Assembly (NCBI GenBank): GCA_032622095.1
Contig: CP136065.1
Location: 42,879,503 to 42,943,502, forward strand
Length of the DNA stretch: 64,000 nt
Source: Siphonodentalium dalli
Lineage: Eukaryota > Mollusca > Scaphopoda > Gadilida > Siphonodentaliidae
Reading direction: 5' to 3'
Numbering within the stretch: the stretch's first letter is position 1; each line of letters starts with the position of its first letter. This document shows positions 33,703 through 46,286 of the stretch, piece after piece. Made by a program: the position numbers and the translations under genes. Under the pieces are notes generated by a model. That model was not told the origin of the DNA. It saw only the letters and a list, made by a program, of their open reading frames with translations, and searched no databases.

Positions 33703-35559
33703 TTCTTCATCGCGGTTTAGAATTGTAAAACAATCAATCAAAGGGTGGAGCTGTAAATTATCTCGAATGAGGGCGTGTCTACGTGGCGACTGCCGACTGG
33801 TGTTATCGTGTCACAGTTGATTCATTCGCATGTGAGCGTTGCTCAGATATGGATAAGTTCCTTCAATATAATGTTTACAACTATATTGTGGCAATCACAA
33901 ATACAGGTGTTTTCTACGAATTCATTTGAAGGGTTGAACGTTTTAATTATGACACCAAACGATGCTACTACATGACCATATATGCTATACACAAAGTTCA
34001 ACCCTTGTACCTGATATTACCAACCCGGAAGGTATCACGAAACCGGACCATGTGGTTTTTGATAAATGATTGATGTTGCTATCCACTATTTAAAACATAA
34101 ATTCGTAAAGCGTAATGTTCCCTCATTATGATAGCTTGCTGTCGCCCCGCTACATTTAATGGACATTCCGGCTCATATCCGTTTTTATCATAAATCCTAG
34201 ACACTTTTTGACGTTAGATAGTTCGTTTGAGGTATAATTAGCCGCCGCTAACGGCGGAAAATGCGTGAATCAATAGAAAATATATGTTCGAGTAACCTTA
34301 AGTTGTTCCACCCTACAGTGCGATTCGTAAAGAAAGAAAAAATCACTAACCGCGATCAAGTGTAGGTACCCACCATAATTATGGGGGTCAAAGCCGCGGA
34401 TCGACACTGCAATAAGATGTCGCCAAACCGGAGTTGGGATGTCAAATATGCGGATTATATATTTCGCATTTTGACTGTTTTTGTCGGTGAATTAGTACTG
34501 ATAATCACTCAATGTCAGTCACGCATTCTAATGAATCGATTTTCAATTATTATAATAATTATGTAATATATAATACGTCATACTTCATTAGAAAAGCTAT
34601 CAATTTTGTCAGTTATTCACTTATGAATTGTTGACGGCGGTGTGGTCCATATAGGATGCAGACCGCCTAACATTTCCTTAAATCATTGGTGAAGCTGGTT
34701 TCGCCATTTCGGATTCGCGTGCACGAAAGAAAATCCGTAGAATGGCACGTACTTTAGAACTTGAGCTAGTAAAACATCCCTATTATATGGAATATACCAT
34801 TATCTTTCGGACAGGTCTGCACATGGCAGATGGTTCTTTGTCGGTGTGTGTGTTGGTGGGCGGAGGAGGGGTGTGTGTGCACATGGGTGGGCGTATTCGT
34901 ATGTTTGTTTGTGTTTTAATTTCATGCTAATACATGCCTTGTATATAGTAGGATATTTTCTATAATATAGGCCCGGAACTGTACATTGTTGGGGAAAATT
35001 AAACAGTGTAAATCTTTGATGGATAGGGACGTGGCTGAAAATGGTCTCAGGTGGTGTGTCCACCTAAGATTTTCTTAATGCGCATGCACCCCCGGATTGA
35101 GTAGTTCCATTTGCACCCTATGTTATAGTCCAGTCAAAATACGACATATATCGGCTGAAAATGTTTACAGAATTTATTTTATTCTTAATGTATGCAGGGG
35201 CTTCTTCCTGACAACATATACAACATTCGATGCGAGATATGTTTGTAATGTATGGAAATTGTAATCGTTTCTCCCAGTTACCATAGTTCTTTTCGATCGC
35301 ATTTGTTTGAGGGTAGTTAGATTGAAATGGACCCAACAAGAAGTGCATTTAAATACATGTAGTGGGGACATGTTATATACCAAACGAAATGGCGTGCATT
35401 TCTATATACAACGGGGTGTATGTGGTTGTGAATATCTGATCAATGTCAACTAGGTCAAAGGGTCACATAGTACAAACTTACAAGCCGGATTCTGTTTTCC
35501 GGATGCTAACTAGAAAAAGTGACCTTTCAGACTCCATAAAAACTGGCGTCTGTCATGGC
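33703..35559. other. Largely unassigned DNA
   Basis: TACCAACCCGGAAGGTATCA near 34018 is the reverse complement of a phrase near 39896, a short dispersed repeat. A GT/GGG-rich run lies at 34840-34890. ATAGGGACGTGGCTGAAAAT near 35023 resembles ATAGGGACGTGGTTATATGG near 25213. No gene is supported. Confidence 0.4.
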
Positions 35560-37100
35560 GGCCATTTTGTTTGATATGCCCCAGACTATAGTATAGTACA
35601 GAATGTTCTATACAATCCATCACAAATAGTATGCACAGAAATTCTTATACAGCTGTTTACAATGAATTCCTTCCCGCAAGTCAGGGGGGAGTCGGAAAAA
35701 ATTTGCAGGCACGAATGCTGATTTTTGTCTTTCGACCCTTGTTGGGACCCACCCACCCCCGTGTCAATTTTTTTTCCGTTTTCGGCAGTTTTTTCCTACC
35801 ATTTTTGGACACCCACCCCCTTTTAACACTAAAACAGAGATTTTCGGGGTGGGGGGGGGGGGGAATTCACTGTAAACAGCTGTATATGAATTTCAGTGCA
35901 CACTATTAGTCATGGATGTTAACATTGACATGTAAATAGGAACGAGTCATTTTGGGGTCATTCGGTCAAAAAATATATGGCTGCCCGCAGCCATCTTGGA
36001 TTTCAAAATCCAATCCATTAGCATGGGCTACAGGCTATACTGTTTGTATAATATTCTTGAGTTGCGGACAATATTGTTTGTTGGTCCTATCGACCACCCA
36101 CCCACCCTGGCATATGTGCCCGGAAAAAACTTGTGCCCGGAAAAAACTTTTTTCCACCCCCCCCCCCCCTGCGCAAATCTCTGTTTTAGTGTTAAAAGGG
36201 GGTGGGTGTCCAAAAATGGTCGGAAAAAACTGCCGAAAACGGAAACAAATTTGGACGATGGGGTGGGTGGGTTCCAACAAGGGTCAAAAGTAAAAAATCA
36301 GCATACGTGCCTGAACATTTTTTCCGACCCCCCCCCCCCCCCCCCCCCCGGACGCATAATTATTTATCTTTTGTTGCGAAGTTTTGTGTCAGATTTATCA
36401 TTGCTTTGTTCACTTAATTGATCCAACACTCTAATATCTACATTGGTCTCCTTGTTGAACGGTTTGATCGAGGTTGGGCGAGATATCACCCCAGTAAAAA
36501 ATTAAAAACACAAACCCTGTCTCTGAGGACAAAATTTAATGCATGGCAAGTAAGATGAAGTGGCTTTATTATATATGGCATGATAACCTCCTGAATACGT
36601 GGTATTAACTGTGTCCACAACATGTCCGTCTTATATTACCATAGTCGTATGGTATTGTTTCGCCATGTGGGGTCTTAATACAAACCCGATTCGGATACGA
36701 CTAAACTGTTATTCGAAACGACAGCATGCATGTTCGTGTGAACATGCATGGACTTATGTATACGTCATTTTCATTCGCCTTTTTGAATGAGCAAATTTGA
36801 CTGCTGAGATGACTGTTCAATTAATTTAATTAATCCACCCATAATATATGTGTATACATGATTCGAAAATGGTACGGACTCATATTCAGATGAGATAAGT
36901 AGTCCAACTCATCAGTCTCAGATACATACGAAACACGCGAAAACTCACCAGAACTTTATAAGTACTATGGATATTTACTGCACAGAAGATCCGGTGTTAC
37001 TGACATCTTGATCCACCCCTTGACATCTATCGGGATCGAAAGTGGTCCCACCATATTGAGAATGACATGTGCTTTTTTTGTAATATGTTCAATCCTATGC
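35560..37100. repeat. Diverged long direct repeat, copy 1
   Basis: GGCGTCTGTCATGGCGGCCA near 35546, GACAAAATTTAATGCATGGC near 36529, CAATTAATTTAATTAATCCA near 36820 and GGTCCCACCATATTGAGAAT near 37043 recur in the same order at about 38848, 39127, 39340 and 39556. The spacing differs because this copy holds about 700 extra bases, including the inverted-repeat material at 35625-36350. No coding frame is recognised in either copy. Confidence 0.75.
35625..35907. mobile_element. 283-bp inverted-repeat element inside the direct repeat
   Basis: ATAGTATGCACAGAAATTC through CAGCTGTTTACAATGAATTC (35626-35671) pairs with 35862-35907. Its centre (about 35690-35850, with ACCCACCCCC tracts) is again the reverse complement of 36170-36330, so a second, overlapping inversion is present. 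The corresponding part of copy 2 of the direct repeat (about 38900-39040) lacks it. Homopolymer G and C tracts (about 35848, 36161, 36330) mark the joins. Confidence 0.65.
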
Positions 37101-37499
37101 TTCTTTGACAAAATCAATTATATACCGTCCACTGCAGCAACTCGTGGGTAAATTTGTATGTCTATAGCATGATTTTGCGATGTGTGTGATTTAGAATGGG
37201 GATAAACATGCTGTCTGCTTGATTTGGGACGTTTTTCTGTAGGTTTTCCGATGCAAAATATCCGTATTACCGGCTACACGCTGCGCCGGTATTTAAAACT
37301 GTATTTTCCATCTCAAATCTCCGCCGATAATCGTCCCAAAACAAACATGTTTATCCTCTACATATCTGACGCTCGCTGTATTACCATATCATGAATTGAC
37401 TAACTATAACGCTCCTTATTATTCTTTGCTCTGAGAACAATCGGTACCCAACTTATCTATGACTTGACCAACATCTATACATCGATTTCCAAATTATTA

Positions 37500-37690
37500 G
37501 TGCGGACCCCTATTGAGATAATGGCTCCTGGAGCATCAGTAATGATCTCCAGTCTGACTTTGCTCAACTATAGTTTTCGTGTTCAATCCTGAAAACTAAT
37601 GAGAACATTTTAATGAGAATTTACGCCGCCATATACCGAACATTGTGACTTTTCGATGCTGAAAATTTGAGAAATGTTCTCAGGGTGTTT
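37500..37690. repeat. Diverged direct repeat, pairs with 38418-38630
   Basis: GTGCGGACCCCTATTGAGAT opens both copies (about 37500 and 38418). CTATAGTTTTCGT, ATTTTAATGAGA and TGCTGAAAAT follow in the same order. The copies are about 918 bp apart. Confidence 0.7.
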
Positions 37691-37859
37691 ATATGCCGAT
37701 GCACATTACATGGCCATGGCTCGTTCATACTTCCATATATTTGGAAGAAGGTAAAGATGGGTCGCTAAATACACGAATTGCTGATCGAAAAAAAAACATT
37801 TGTATACCCTGAAAAATCTTTCCAAAGTAATATCATTTTGCCAGCTGCTTCCAATCGTT

Positions 37860-38300
37860 GACATATAAAATAAACGCTCTTTATTTGCCAAATCAGGAAT
37901 AGATCCCCCAATCACACAGCCGCAAAATTATTATATTGTTATGACATTAATTGTTATTAATTTGGGAGAACGCTCTTTATTCTTCTATTCTGCTCTGAAG
38001 AAAAATCGGCTCAAACTAATCGGTGACTTGAGTAGATCTTTCTGTGAGTCCGTCTGTCCAAGTTGCCTTCGACGTGAACCAGCTAGTGTAATATATTGGG
38101 ATAATGCTGGTTTTACGTGGAAGTCTCGAAATCAGACTTTACGCCCATATCCAGTAACTTTAATCGATGGTTAATATTGGTGATTAAATACACAAAATGC
38201 CGACAGTCTTAGTATAATCTGAAATGTCTTGCAAAAAGTGGTCGCAAATTTGAAGTTCTTTTCATTCTTTGATATATAACATACACACTCTTTATTGTTT
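37860..38300 (-). repeat. Three diverged units carrying AACGCTCTTTAT
   Basis: AAACGCTCTTTATTTGCC near 37872, GAACGCTCTTTATTCTTC near 37969 and CACACTCTTTATTGTTTC near 38285 are each followed or preceded by an AGTCTGAAGAAAATCGG-type phrase. The motif is the reverse complement of the AAATAAAGAGCGTT word at 131 and 3922-4833. Confidence 0.55.
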
Positions 38301-38417
38301 CATATAGTCTGAAGAAAATCGGAACAGAACTTGGTATGACTTTCTGAAACACATGAAGTCCGTATACAATTAAATGACCAATATCCGGTTAAGTTGAACA
38401 TCGATTCCATGGTATTA

Positions 38418-38630
38418 GTGCGGACCCCTATTGAGATAATGATTCCAGGAGCACCGTTAAAGATGTCATACCTGACTTGACTCCACTATAGTTTTCGTTT
38501 TCGATGTTGAAAGCTAATGATTACATTTTAATGAGATATTTAGGACGCCAGTTATCGACATTTGTGACTCTTCGGTGCTGAAAATAATGAGAAATGTCCG
38601 TGATATGTTAAGAGCGTGTATAGGCCCTCC
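38418..38630. repeat. Second copy of the 37500-37690 repeat
   Basis: The same ordered blocks, with about 75-80% similarity by eye. Confidence 0.7.
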
Positions 38631-38834
38631 GTTGCAAACTATCTACACACATTAAACGGGAATGGCTCACATGAACCTCCAAATGTATCGACGAGTAATA
38701 GACAGAGAGCCCAGATAGTTTCAATTGCACTATCGCATACGAAATATTTGATGCCTTCGATTTGGTATCACGTTTGGACCACCGCAGAAACCCCATTCTG
38801 AAGTGTAACAATCCTGGCGTTTTGTGGCCGCTTA

Positions 38835-39640
38835 GACTCCAGGCAAGATGGCGTCTGTCATGCCGACCATTTTGCTTGATATGCACCATACTATAGTATA
38901 TACATGAAGTACAGAATGTTTCATATAGGCGGTCATGCTTTCCACGCGATTCGCCAGAGTTATACACCAGATCTACAATTGAGCCAAAAACCAGACTAAG
39001 AGAACATTGACTTCGGGTGTAGCCCGAAAAATGCATGGATATATAGATTTGTCTCCCTGATGAACGGTTTGAATGAGGTTGGGCGAGACACCCCCAGTTA
39101 AAAAAAACAGAAACACTGTCTCTGATGACAAAATTTAATGCATGGCAAGTAAGATGAAGTAGCTTGAATCTATATGGGCTTTTTCGCCATATTGGGTCTC
39201 AATACGCACCTGATTATGATACGACTAAACTGATATCCGAACCGACAGTATGCATGTTCTTGTGATCAGGGCCTTATATATACGTAATCTTTCATTCGCC
39301 TATTTGTTTGAGCAAATTTGACTGCTGAGATGGATGTTCAATTAATTTAATTAATCGATCCATAATAGATGTGTATACATGATTCGAAAATGGTATTCAT
39401 ATTTAGATGAGATACGCCCAACTTATTAGTCTCCGACACACACGAAAACACGCAAAAACTCACCAGAACTCTATCATTACTATTGATATTTACTGCACAG
39501 AAGATCCGGTGTTATCGACATCTTGATTCGCGACTTTGACATCTATCTGGATCGATAGTGGTCCCACCATATTGAGAATGACACGTGCTTTTAAAAATAT
39601 GTTCAATTCTATGCCTCTTTGACAAAGTCAATTATATACG
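38835..39640. repeat. Diverged long direct repeat, copy 2
   Basis: This copy lacks the inverted-repeat insertion of copy 1 (35560-37100) and so shows the pre-insertion arrangement. Small insertions and deletions are spread through both copies. Confidence 0.75.
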
Positions 39641-40984
39641 GACATATTGTCGGCAGTGTGGAAGGCCGCTGATTATGTTAGTGAATAGATTTTCTTGAAA
39701 ATTTGAGAGAGCATAACAGAAAAGACTATTGAAATAATTCGCTAAAAATTGGTAAATGGTTAGATCTGGGAAAACCGACTGACCTCGGGTGGGTAAATAT
39801 TCCTTCTTCGTATGGTTCCTTGTCAGTTTTACATTCAGAAACACAATATTCGCATATTATATGCGTGAAAATTCTTTCCCATTCGGTCCGGTTTGGTGAT
39901 ACCTTCCGGGTCGGTGATACCAGGTACACGGGGTGTAGTTTGCAATCCTAATATCATATTTCTTTATGGGTCAAATTTGATAACCCATTTTTGTGTAGAT
40001 CATACCACAAAGCTCTACTGCATGTGGTTACGCCCATACATTCACATAATATTCCACCTGTTCATTTAAAGCCTGGGAAGTTTTTTTATTTTATGCATGA
40101 CGAGAAATTTATAACATTGAAAAAAGCAACGCATGTAATATATTTCTTTATTAAAACCTGTCCAACAGTTCAGATGCCGCTTCTGGTGTATACTCATAAG
40201 CAAATTGCCTTTACTTGACTGACTTCTTGGTGGAGGATTGACTAGATTATGGAGCCTTTATTCAACGTCAGAGGCGCATGCGACCCCTTTGTGCGCTAGG
40301 AGCCTGCGACACCTTTGCGCACACTTTTATCATTTGAAAATTTTAATTAAAAAAAACAACATTTAATTAAATTTAAAACAAACACAAATTAATTTACATT
40401 TTGTTTCTTCTTAGATTCAACTCCTTTCTCAATTTAACAACACTATATTTTCTTCTTTTTTTTAATTACATTTTCCTTATTTTTAAAATAAATTTTGAAA
40501 ACCTGACGCTGTTATACCATCCTCCTAGTTACCCGGAGTCACCACACATAATTTGATTGAAATCGGTCCAGGGTCTGGGAGAAAAGTTGCGAACAGACAG
40601 ACGGACAGATAGATAGACAGATCGTATACTCTTTTGTATAAACATATATACATGTAAATACACAACATTTTGTCTTTTCGTGTAAACCATCTTGCAGAAA
40701 ATCAATCACAAACAAAGTGATGAACAGCACGTGAATCTCGTGTTGAGAGACATGCCATTTGCAAGATTGATTGAAACCCAGAATGATATCGGATTAGTGG
40801 TTCACAAGCGATACCTGTTTCTCATTGAAATAAATACTACGAGCGTGCACGCATTCGCGATAATTAATGGCGTGTCAATAAGCGTAATATCGGCATGCCT
40901 TCTGGTCCGATTGGTAACAGGGATGTTTGACTGCATGCTCATATCACCGAATACAGTTGTCAATTAGCTTGCAACTGAACGACA
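39641..40984. other. Unassigned DNA with one dispersed A-rich motif
   Basis: GGCGCATGCGACCCCTTTGT and GCCTGCGACACCTTTGCGCA near 40271-40325 form a short direct repeat. ATTTGATTGAAATCGGTCCA at 40551, running into an (ACAG)n-like stretch, belongs to the family at 48191 and 48583. Confidence 0.4.
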
Positions 40985-41085
40985 AAAACGCCCCATTAGA
41001 CCCGGTTTGGCTGGACCACCAATGTAGGTTTAAACCAGGTTTAAACTCGGAGGTTTTAACTGGAGATGACGAATCCGGCCATAGT
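40985..41085 (-). repeat. Fragment of the GGTTTAAACCTGG element
   Basis: GGCTGGACCACCAATG, GGTTTAAACCAGGTTTAAAC and GGAGATGACGAATCCGG follow in the order expected for an inverted end of 33253-33702. Confidence 0.6.
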
Positions 41086-41765
41086 GTCTACACTATTAAT
41101 GAGTTATGTCATGCCGAGTGTATTTTCCTGGTCCATATAGATACCAGTCCATACCAAAAATACTTATATGGTAATATATTTGATCAGAAGTATGTATTAT
41201 ATAATCAGTCTAAATATCCCAGAATGAGATCAGGAGAAATCCTCCATTGACATTTGACCTTCAGTAAAAGCTCAATGTCACGACCTTACGCCTAAATGTT
41301 GAGATCAACTGAAAGAAATACACATCCTGAATATATCACAGGTAACATTGCGTTCATAATTTGCAATGAAGTGTGAAAACGACCACTTTATTAACATTAC
41401 CCCCCCCCCCACCAATATTTAGACACTTCTAATTATAGTCAGGGTAGTGGTACTTCCGCGCATATTGTATACGTATTAAGCTGTATAATTCATCTTGCTA
41501 TCGTGCGTTTTCTATGACCATAGATACCAAGCTTTTGAAGAAAAAAAACACAATGGCAATTTGCAAGTTTGGTACTAACTTGATCATATTTTCCATAGTA
41601 GCCCATAGACTAATATGGCCGGGAATGTGATATCGGTTATACACAGCCAGCCATATTCTCAACAATACGGCAGCAAATGAACGTTATCTTTATAAAATTA
41701 TGTGCAGCCTTTTGCGCAATCTTATGTTATTCAATAATAGCACAAATAAACCTTTCTAAGTGACA
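41086..41765. other. Unassigned DNA
   Basis: Only a C-tract near 41400 stands out. No gene is recognised. Confidence 0.4.
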
Positions 41766-42196
41766 TTAAAGGTACTCAATCCGATTCGACGGTCCCCATA
41801 CCATCAGATTCCAACAACAAATTGTTTTGAAATGCCGCTTCAGTTATCAGAATCGATTAATTGCCCAAAAATAATGCTAACCACAGTCAACTTTAGTATA
41901 AAATTGCCCAAAACCTGTTATTTATCAACGTTTTGTTCAACGAAATTTTGCCGGTTGTCAAATATCTGACACAAAAAAGCCACTGGATTTTAGTGTTATC
42001 GATCTTCATCCGCTATCTGGTCAGATAAGTTCCGTTTACTGGGCCACTTAAAATTTAAATAATAGATTTCAAACATCGACATCTGATCACTCCTAGCTTT
42101 GATGGGTGGGTTCATCGACTCGAATCAAATATTGTTTACCCCCGAAGCCAAGGAAATAGTAATTTGCGAGCGTTAATTCGGATTGAGTACCTTTAA
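41766..42196. mobile_element. 431-bp TTAA-bounded MITE, third family
   Basis: TTAAAGGTACTCAATCCGA at 41766 is exactly mirrored by TCGGATTGAGTACCTTTAA ending at 42196, giving TTAA at both edges and a 15-bp inverted repeat inside. The interior from about 42000 to 42130 (TTCATCCGC..., TGATGGGTGGGTTCATCGAC) recurs in reverse complement at 60783-60995. The open frame at 41760-41969 has no recognised motif. A piggyBac-type mobiliser is inferred from the TTAA target only. Confidence 0.82.
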
Positions 42197-42775
42197 GCGG
42201 GCGATACAATCCCAATACCTTCACCAATGTGAGTGCCGATTGACTTCCTTACCATGACACGTGGCACCATGATTAATCATTCACATGAACGGAGAAACAA
42301 GCATGCATGGTACCATCTTGTGCGACGCTGTTTGGTTCATTTTTGTAAAATACGTTTTTCGTTTCGTTATATCAAATTCACGAAACGGCGATATCCACAT
42401 TCAACTCGTATCGTTAAATATAACTATACTTATAATAATGCAGGATGTGCCAGACCTGGTTACAGTGTTTCGAAATATAAATTCCTTTGGTCCAGAATTA
42501 TATCAAAGCTCTGATATTCTTTCGATTACCCTCAATTCCAAATAGTTCGAATGATAAATACATATGTATCGATCATTTTATTGGATCTGTGTGCGCGCGC
42601 GTGTGCTTGTTGCCACTAAACGTCATTCGAGTACCGCGTCCCTGTATTGTTTTTGCATCGGTACCACTTAATAACCTCAATCCACAGTAAAAAAAGCTAT
42701 ATTCTGGAAGTGTTTTATCAGCTGTAACATGGAGCCTGGACACTGTTGTGTCCGTGACATTGCAGCCCTTTACCC
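42197..42775. other. Unassigned DNA
   Basis: A GTGTGCGCGCGCGTGTGC run (about 42589) is the only simple-sequence feature. Confidence 0.4.
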
Positions 42776-43173
42776 TTAACCCTTTACCCAACAAACCGGC
42801 CAAAACCGGCCAAATAAAGCTTCAACAGCCTAAAATATCTTCGGTCTGTCTCAATAAAACCATACAAATATGGATATCATTGGAACCGGCTCCTTGACCA
42901 CATTGTGATAGTTACAGTTAGCCCTGTGCCAATGCATTCTCTTATATATGCGAGTCGACCATAGGTCGCCTCGCATATATAAGAGAATGCATTGGCCTAA
43001 AAAAAAATTTTTTTTAACACTTTTTACCATTTTTTCTTACATTCTTTAACAATTTTATTATTTTTAATGTGTTAAGCCAATGCATTCTCTTATATATGCG
43101 AGGCGACCTATGGTCGACTCGCATATATAAGAGAATGCATTGGCACAGGGCCTTCTGTTGGGTAAAGGGTTAA
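42776..43173. mobile_element. TTAA-bounded MITE with paired hairpins, copy 2
   Basis: The same family as 18321-18772, with perfect ends (TTAACCCTTTACCCAACA and its complement) and TTAA at 42776-42779 and 43170-43173. Hairpins lie at 42928-42996 and about 43077-43144, with stems interrupted only near the loop. Length is 398 bp. Confidence 0.92.
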
Positions 43174-45149
43174 TATTCATCTGGAATCAGTGTCATCAAT
43201 TCTGTAATTGCCAGGTTTTCTTTGGGGATCTGGCACATATAACATGTTGATTCAGGAACATTAAAGGCACGTGAGGCCTTAGTTGTCGAAAATATTCATA
43301 TTTGTTCCAAACACCGTAAACAGAAAAACATTAAAACGCATACAGTTTCGTTCATATATACCATGACCATCGCGTAAACAGCATGTTATCATAAATACCT
43401 ACTATATTTTACCTAAGCAAGAGCCTGATTGGGTTACAGAGGACAGCACGATGCTACTGGCTAATCACACACAAATGGCATAAACGCTCTTTATTAGTTC
43501 CATATCAGGAATTCACCAACAAAGAACGCTCTTTATGTTTACCATCATAATATAAACAAACACCAGAAAAGTAACTTTTTATGCTTTTGTTTACATAACA
43601 ATGGTTAAACATATGAGAATAACATACTGTTTATGCGATATTTCTTATTTATATACGGACAAAGTCTGTTTACATTTTGATGTTCTTTCTGTTTGTGGCG
43701 GGTTTTGACGGGTGGAAATATTTTCACAGGATACCCACCGCCAAGGCCTCCCGTACCTTTAAACAACGTTTCCCCCAACTTTAAGTTAGTTGGCTGTTTA
43801 GGCTTCCGCGGATATCTTTGACGGTGTATACACTAAGAACAAATAACATCTATCCCTTGTCTTTCTTTTTTTAGGACGTCGGTGTTTTTCTGCTTTGTCG
43901 GTTGGGGGTGCGGTGAAATTATACACTCACTTAATCTCAAGATTGCTTTGAGGTGTGCATATGTCAGTCCTGATCTTTATGCATAATAGTTTACAGCTTT
44001 TAGTTCTGCTAAGCGATAGGTTTGACTTTATCTTCCTTTGTGGCATTCTTGAGGAAATTAAATTAGTTGAATTTATCATTGGTTGGAAATGTTTAGATAT
44101 CAAGTTCAACAAACGACCTATGGTAATTTGTTATTTAATAAAATGGTGTTGAATTTATATTTGAACGAATGTGCAACGATTTAACTCGGATCTGTGGCGA
44201 GGAGTCAAATGTACCGTATTGTCGTGGTGATAAGGGGTAACAACAGCGATATACCTCAGACCGAATTAACATGTGTTGAGATTGCACCAATATAGTTTGA
44301 CTTTCCGTAATTTTAGATCGAGATTAGAATATTTTCTTTCGTTTGGGACGTGGACTTTTCCATCTATTGGAACACTTGAGGGATTAGATGGACAACAACT
44401 CTTACAACCAGAGGAGTGCAAATTGAGTATTTTAAATTGTGAATTTCGATTTGTGAGGTGTAAATTTAAATTAAAACTTTGACAACCTACCCTTGCCGAA
44501 AAAGACCAATAATCAGTGCCCCGAAAACAGTTATCGAACCCGATTGTGCTCCATAACAAGTTTTTTTCTGGACACAATTAGGTTTGGGTTGGATTATAAT
44601 ACAACAGGTTTCCAACAGCTCTGATAATGACATATTTCACTAATTAGTTTTGTGTGTAAACGGGGGAATTGGTACCTTTGTTTCTTTTGTAAATAAATAA
44701 TAGAACGTAAAAAATATCCTATTCCATATGTAGGACTATCCCTGCAATATGGTCAGATGGTAGCATTGTTAATTGCTCGCGGGCATTCTCTGTTTTGTTC
44801 CGTATGAATGAAGCTATTTGCTATTACTGTGCGGGAGTTATCATGCCTCGTCTGTTGTCCGAGTGTTACCAATAATGCAGTTGAAGAAACAGACAGTGGA
44901 TAGGTACACTCAATTGCAAGATATATTTTGAAAATAATGCAGGTATATGTTACTCAATTTGTGTCTATGATGTCGGATTGACAAAATGGTCTAAATAATG
45001 CTCTGATGATTCTTACTGGTGAAATTGGGATAAATGTGTTGGCGCTATCAATAAAAGCCACTAGCGCGAAAATCGGTGAAAAGTTAGAGATTGAACTTTG
45101 TGCGAGACATCAGCTTAATAATACGGGACTATATTTCTAAAAGTTTTGT
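43174..45149. other. Unassigned DNA
   Basis: AACGCTCTTTATTAG near 43489 and AACGCTCTTTATGTT near 43545 are two more hits of the recurrent 12-mer. CATTGGTTGGAAATGTTTAG near 44079 resembles CATTGGTGGGAAATATTTAA near 46178, and both lead into CAACAAACGACC- or TAAACAAACGACC-type words. No coding frame is supported. Confidence 0.4.
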
Positions 45150-45690
45150 TCAATGGACACAAGCAATATATAAATCTTCCTTCTCTGATATGGCAAAACA
45201 CGAATATTTGTTGTTTTCGAGAAATAAGCATCGGAAGTGAAAATTTGCGATGTTGTGAGTATTTCGTTACCCACCACGTGACCGAGTTTTGTGACCACAT
45301 ATCCTCCGAATTTGAAACCGACATGTGTTGGGTGGTATTTTGTGGATGGAATTATGAAATAAACATGATGAAATTGACAATGAAATTTACAAGGGTCAAT
45401 TTCGCCATCAACCGAAGTGCTCCTCCAGCGTTAATATCAATAATAGCTAATTTCAGTAACTTTCTCAACGTTTACACTCGATAGCATACATTTGTCTACG
45501 TATGTTTAAACTAATTGATATGGATCGTTTATATTCAGCAATACTTTTTAACCAAGTGGCGGATTCTTATGTTTTATTGGCTTTCACAATTGCGATGTGG
45601 GGAGATCTCGGGTTGTTTACATTATGAATGTTTGATTCCGATTACGGCATCAAAATCAGATCCATTGAGGTAATACCATAGTGTTTGAAG
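45150..45690 (-). repeat. Dispersed repeat, shorter copy of 14795-15735
   Basis: Its ends match both ends of the longer copy in reverse complement. Roughly 400 bp of the centre is absent. Confidence 0.7.
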
Positions 45691-45739
45691 TCTGGAATAA
45701 ATTTTCGGGGTGGGGTCTAATTTTGGGAACGATGGACCG

Positions 45740-45994
45740 TCAGCTGATATATAAAGAATATAGGATGACTAAGAATATACACCGAATGCCACCCGACTGT
45801 CTTACGTTTATCTTGTAGTTCATTATTAATATTTCTCCGATTTGTTCGTGAGCAATGTCTGGTTCGGATCTGGCGATCTTCCTCTCAGAATTTGGCAACT
45901 CTTCATCCAAGATATAACAATTACCTTCCTCCAAGATGGACTTCAGACAAATTCTTGAAAGCATATTTTTTTCGAGGTGTATTTGGAAATACAT
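45740..45994 (-). CDS. Weak ORF, possible exon, unrecognised
   Basis: An ATG-initiated 84-codon frame contains a charged stretch (SILEEGNCYILDEELPNS, then RSEPDIAHEQIGEI) that reads like protein, followed by a hydrophobic C-terminus. A GGAAGGTAAT inside it could be a splice donor. No family is recognised and no partner exon was found. Chance remains a good explanation. Confidence 0.15.
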   Translation of the reverse strand: MYFQIHLEKNMLSRICLKSILEEGNCYILDEELPNSERKIARSEPDIAHEQIGEILIMNYKINVRQSGGIRCIFLVILYSLYIS

Positions 45995-46286
45995 GACTTA
46001 CATGGGAATATTTCGCTTAGTTCTTAACCTTTCCATTGATAAATAGATTTTCCCATTCAGTGATAAAAGTATATATTGGAATTGTCTATTATTCGTCTGG
46101 GGGGATGTTCATTATAAATGAGCCGACAACTGACAGACCGACGAAAAGTTAATATAAGTGCAAAATAATTCCTATTCATTGGTGGGAAATATTTAAATAA
46201 TGAGTTAAACAAACGACCAATGCCCATATGCCCGTGTGTTGAACTTATTATCTGAAAATATATCAAGGGAACTAATTGAAATGGAA

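Noticed and set aside
35952..36421. Overlapping frames with proline- or glycine-rich stretches
   Set aside because: The proline and glycine runs come from C and G homopolymer tracts at the joins of inverted repeats.
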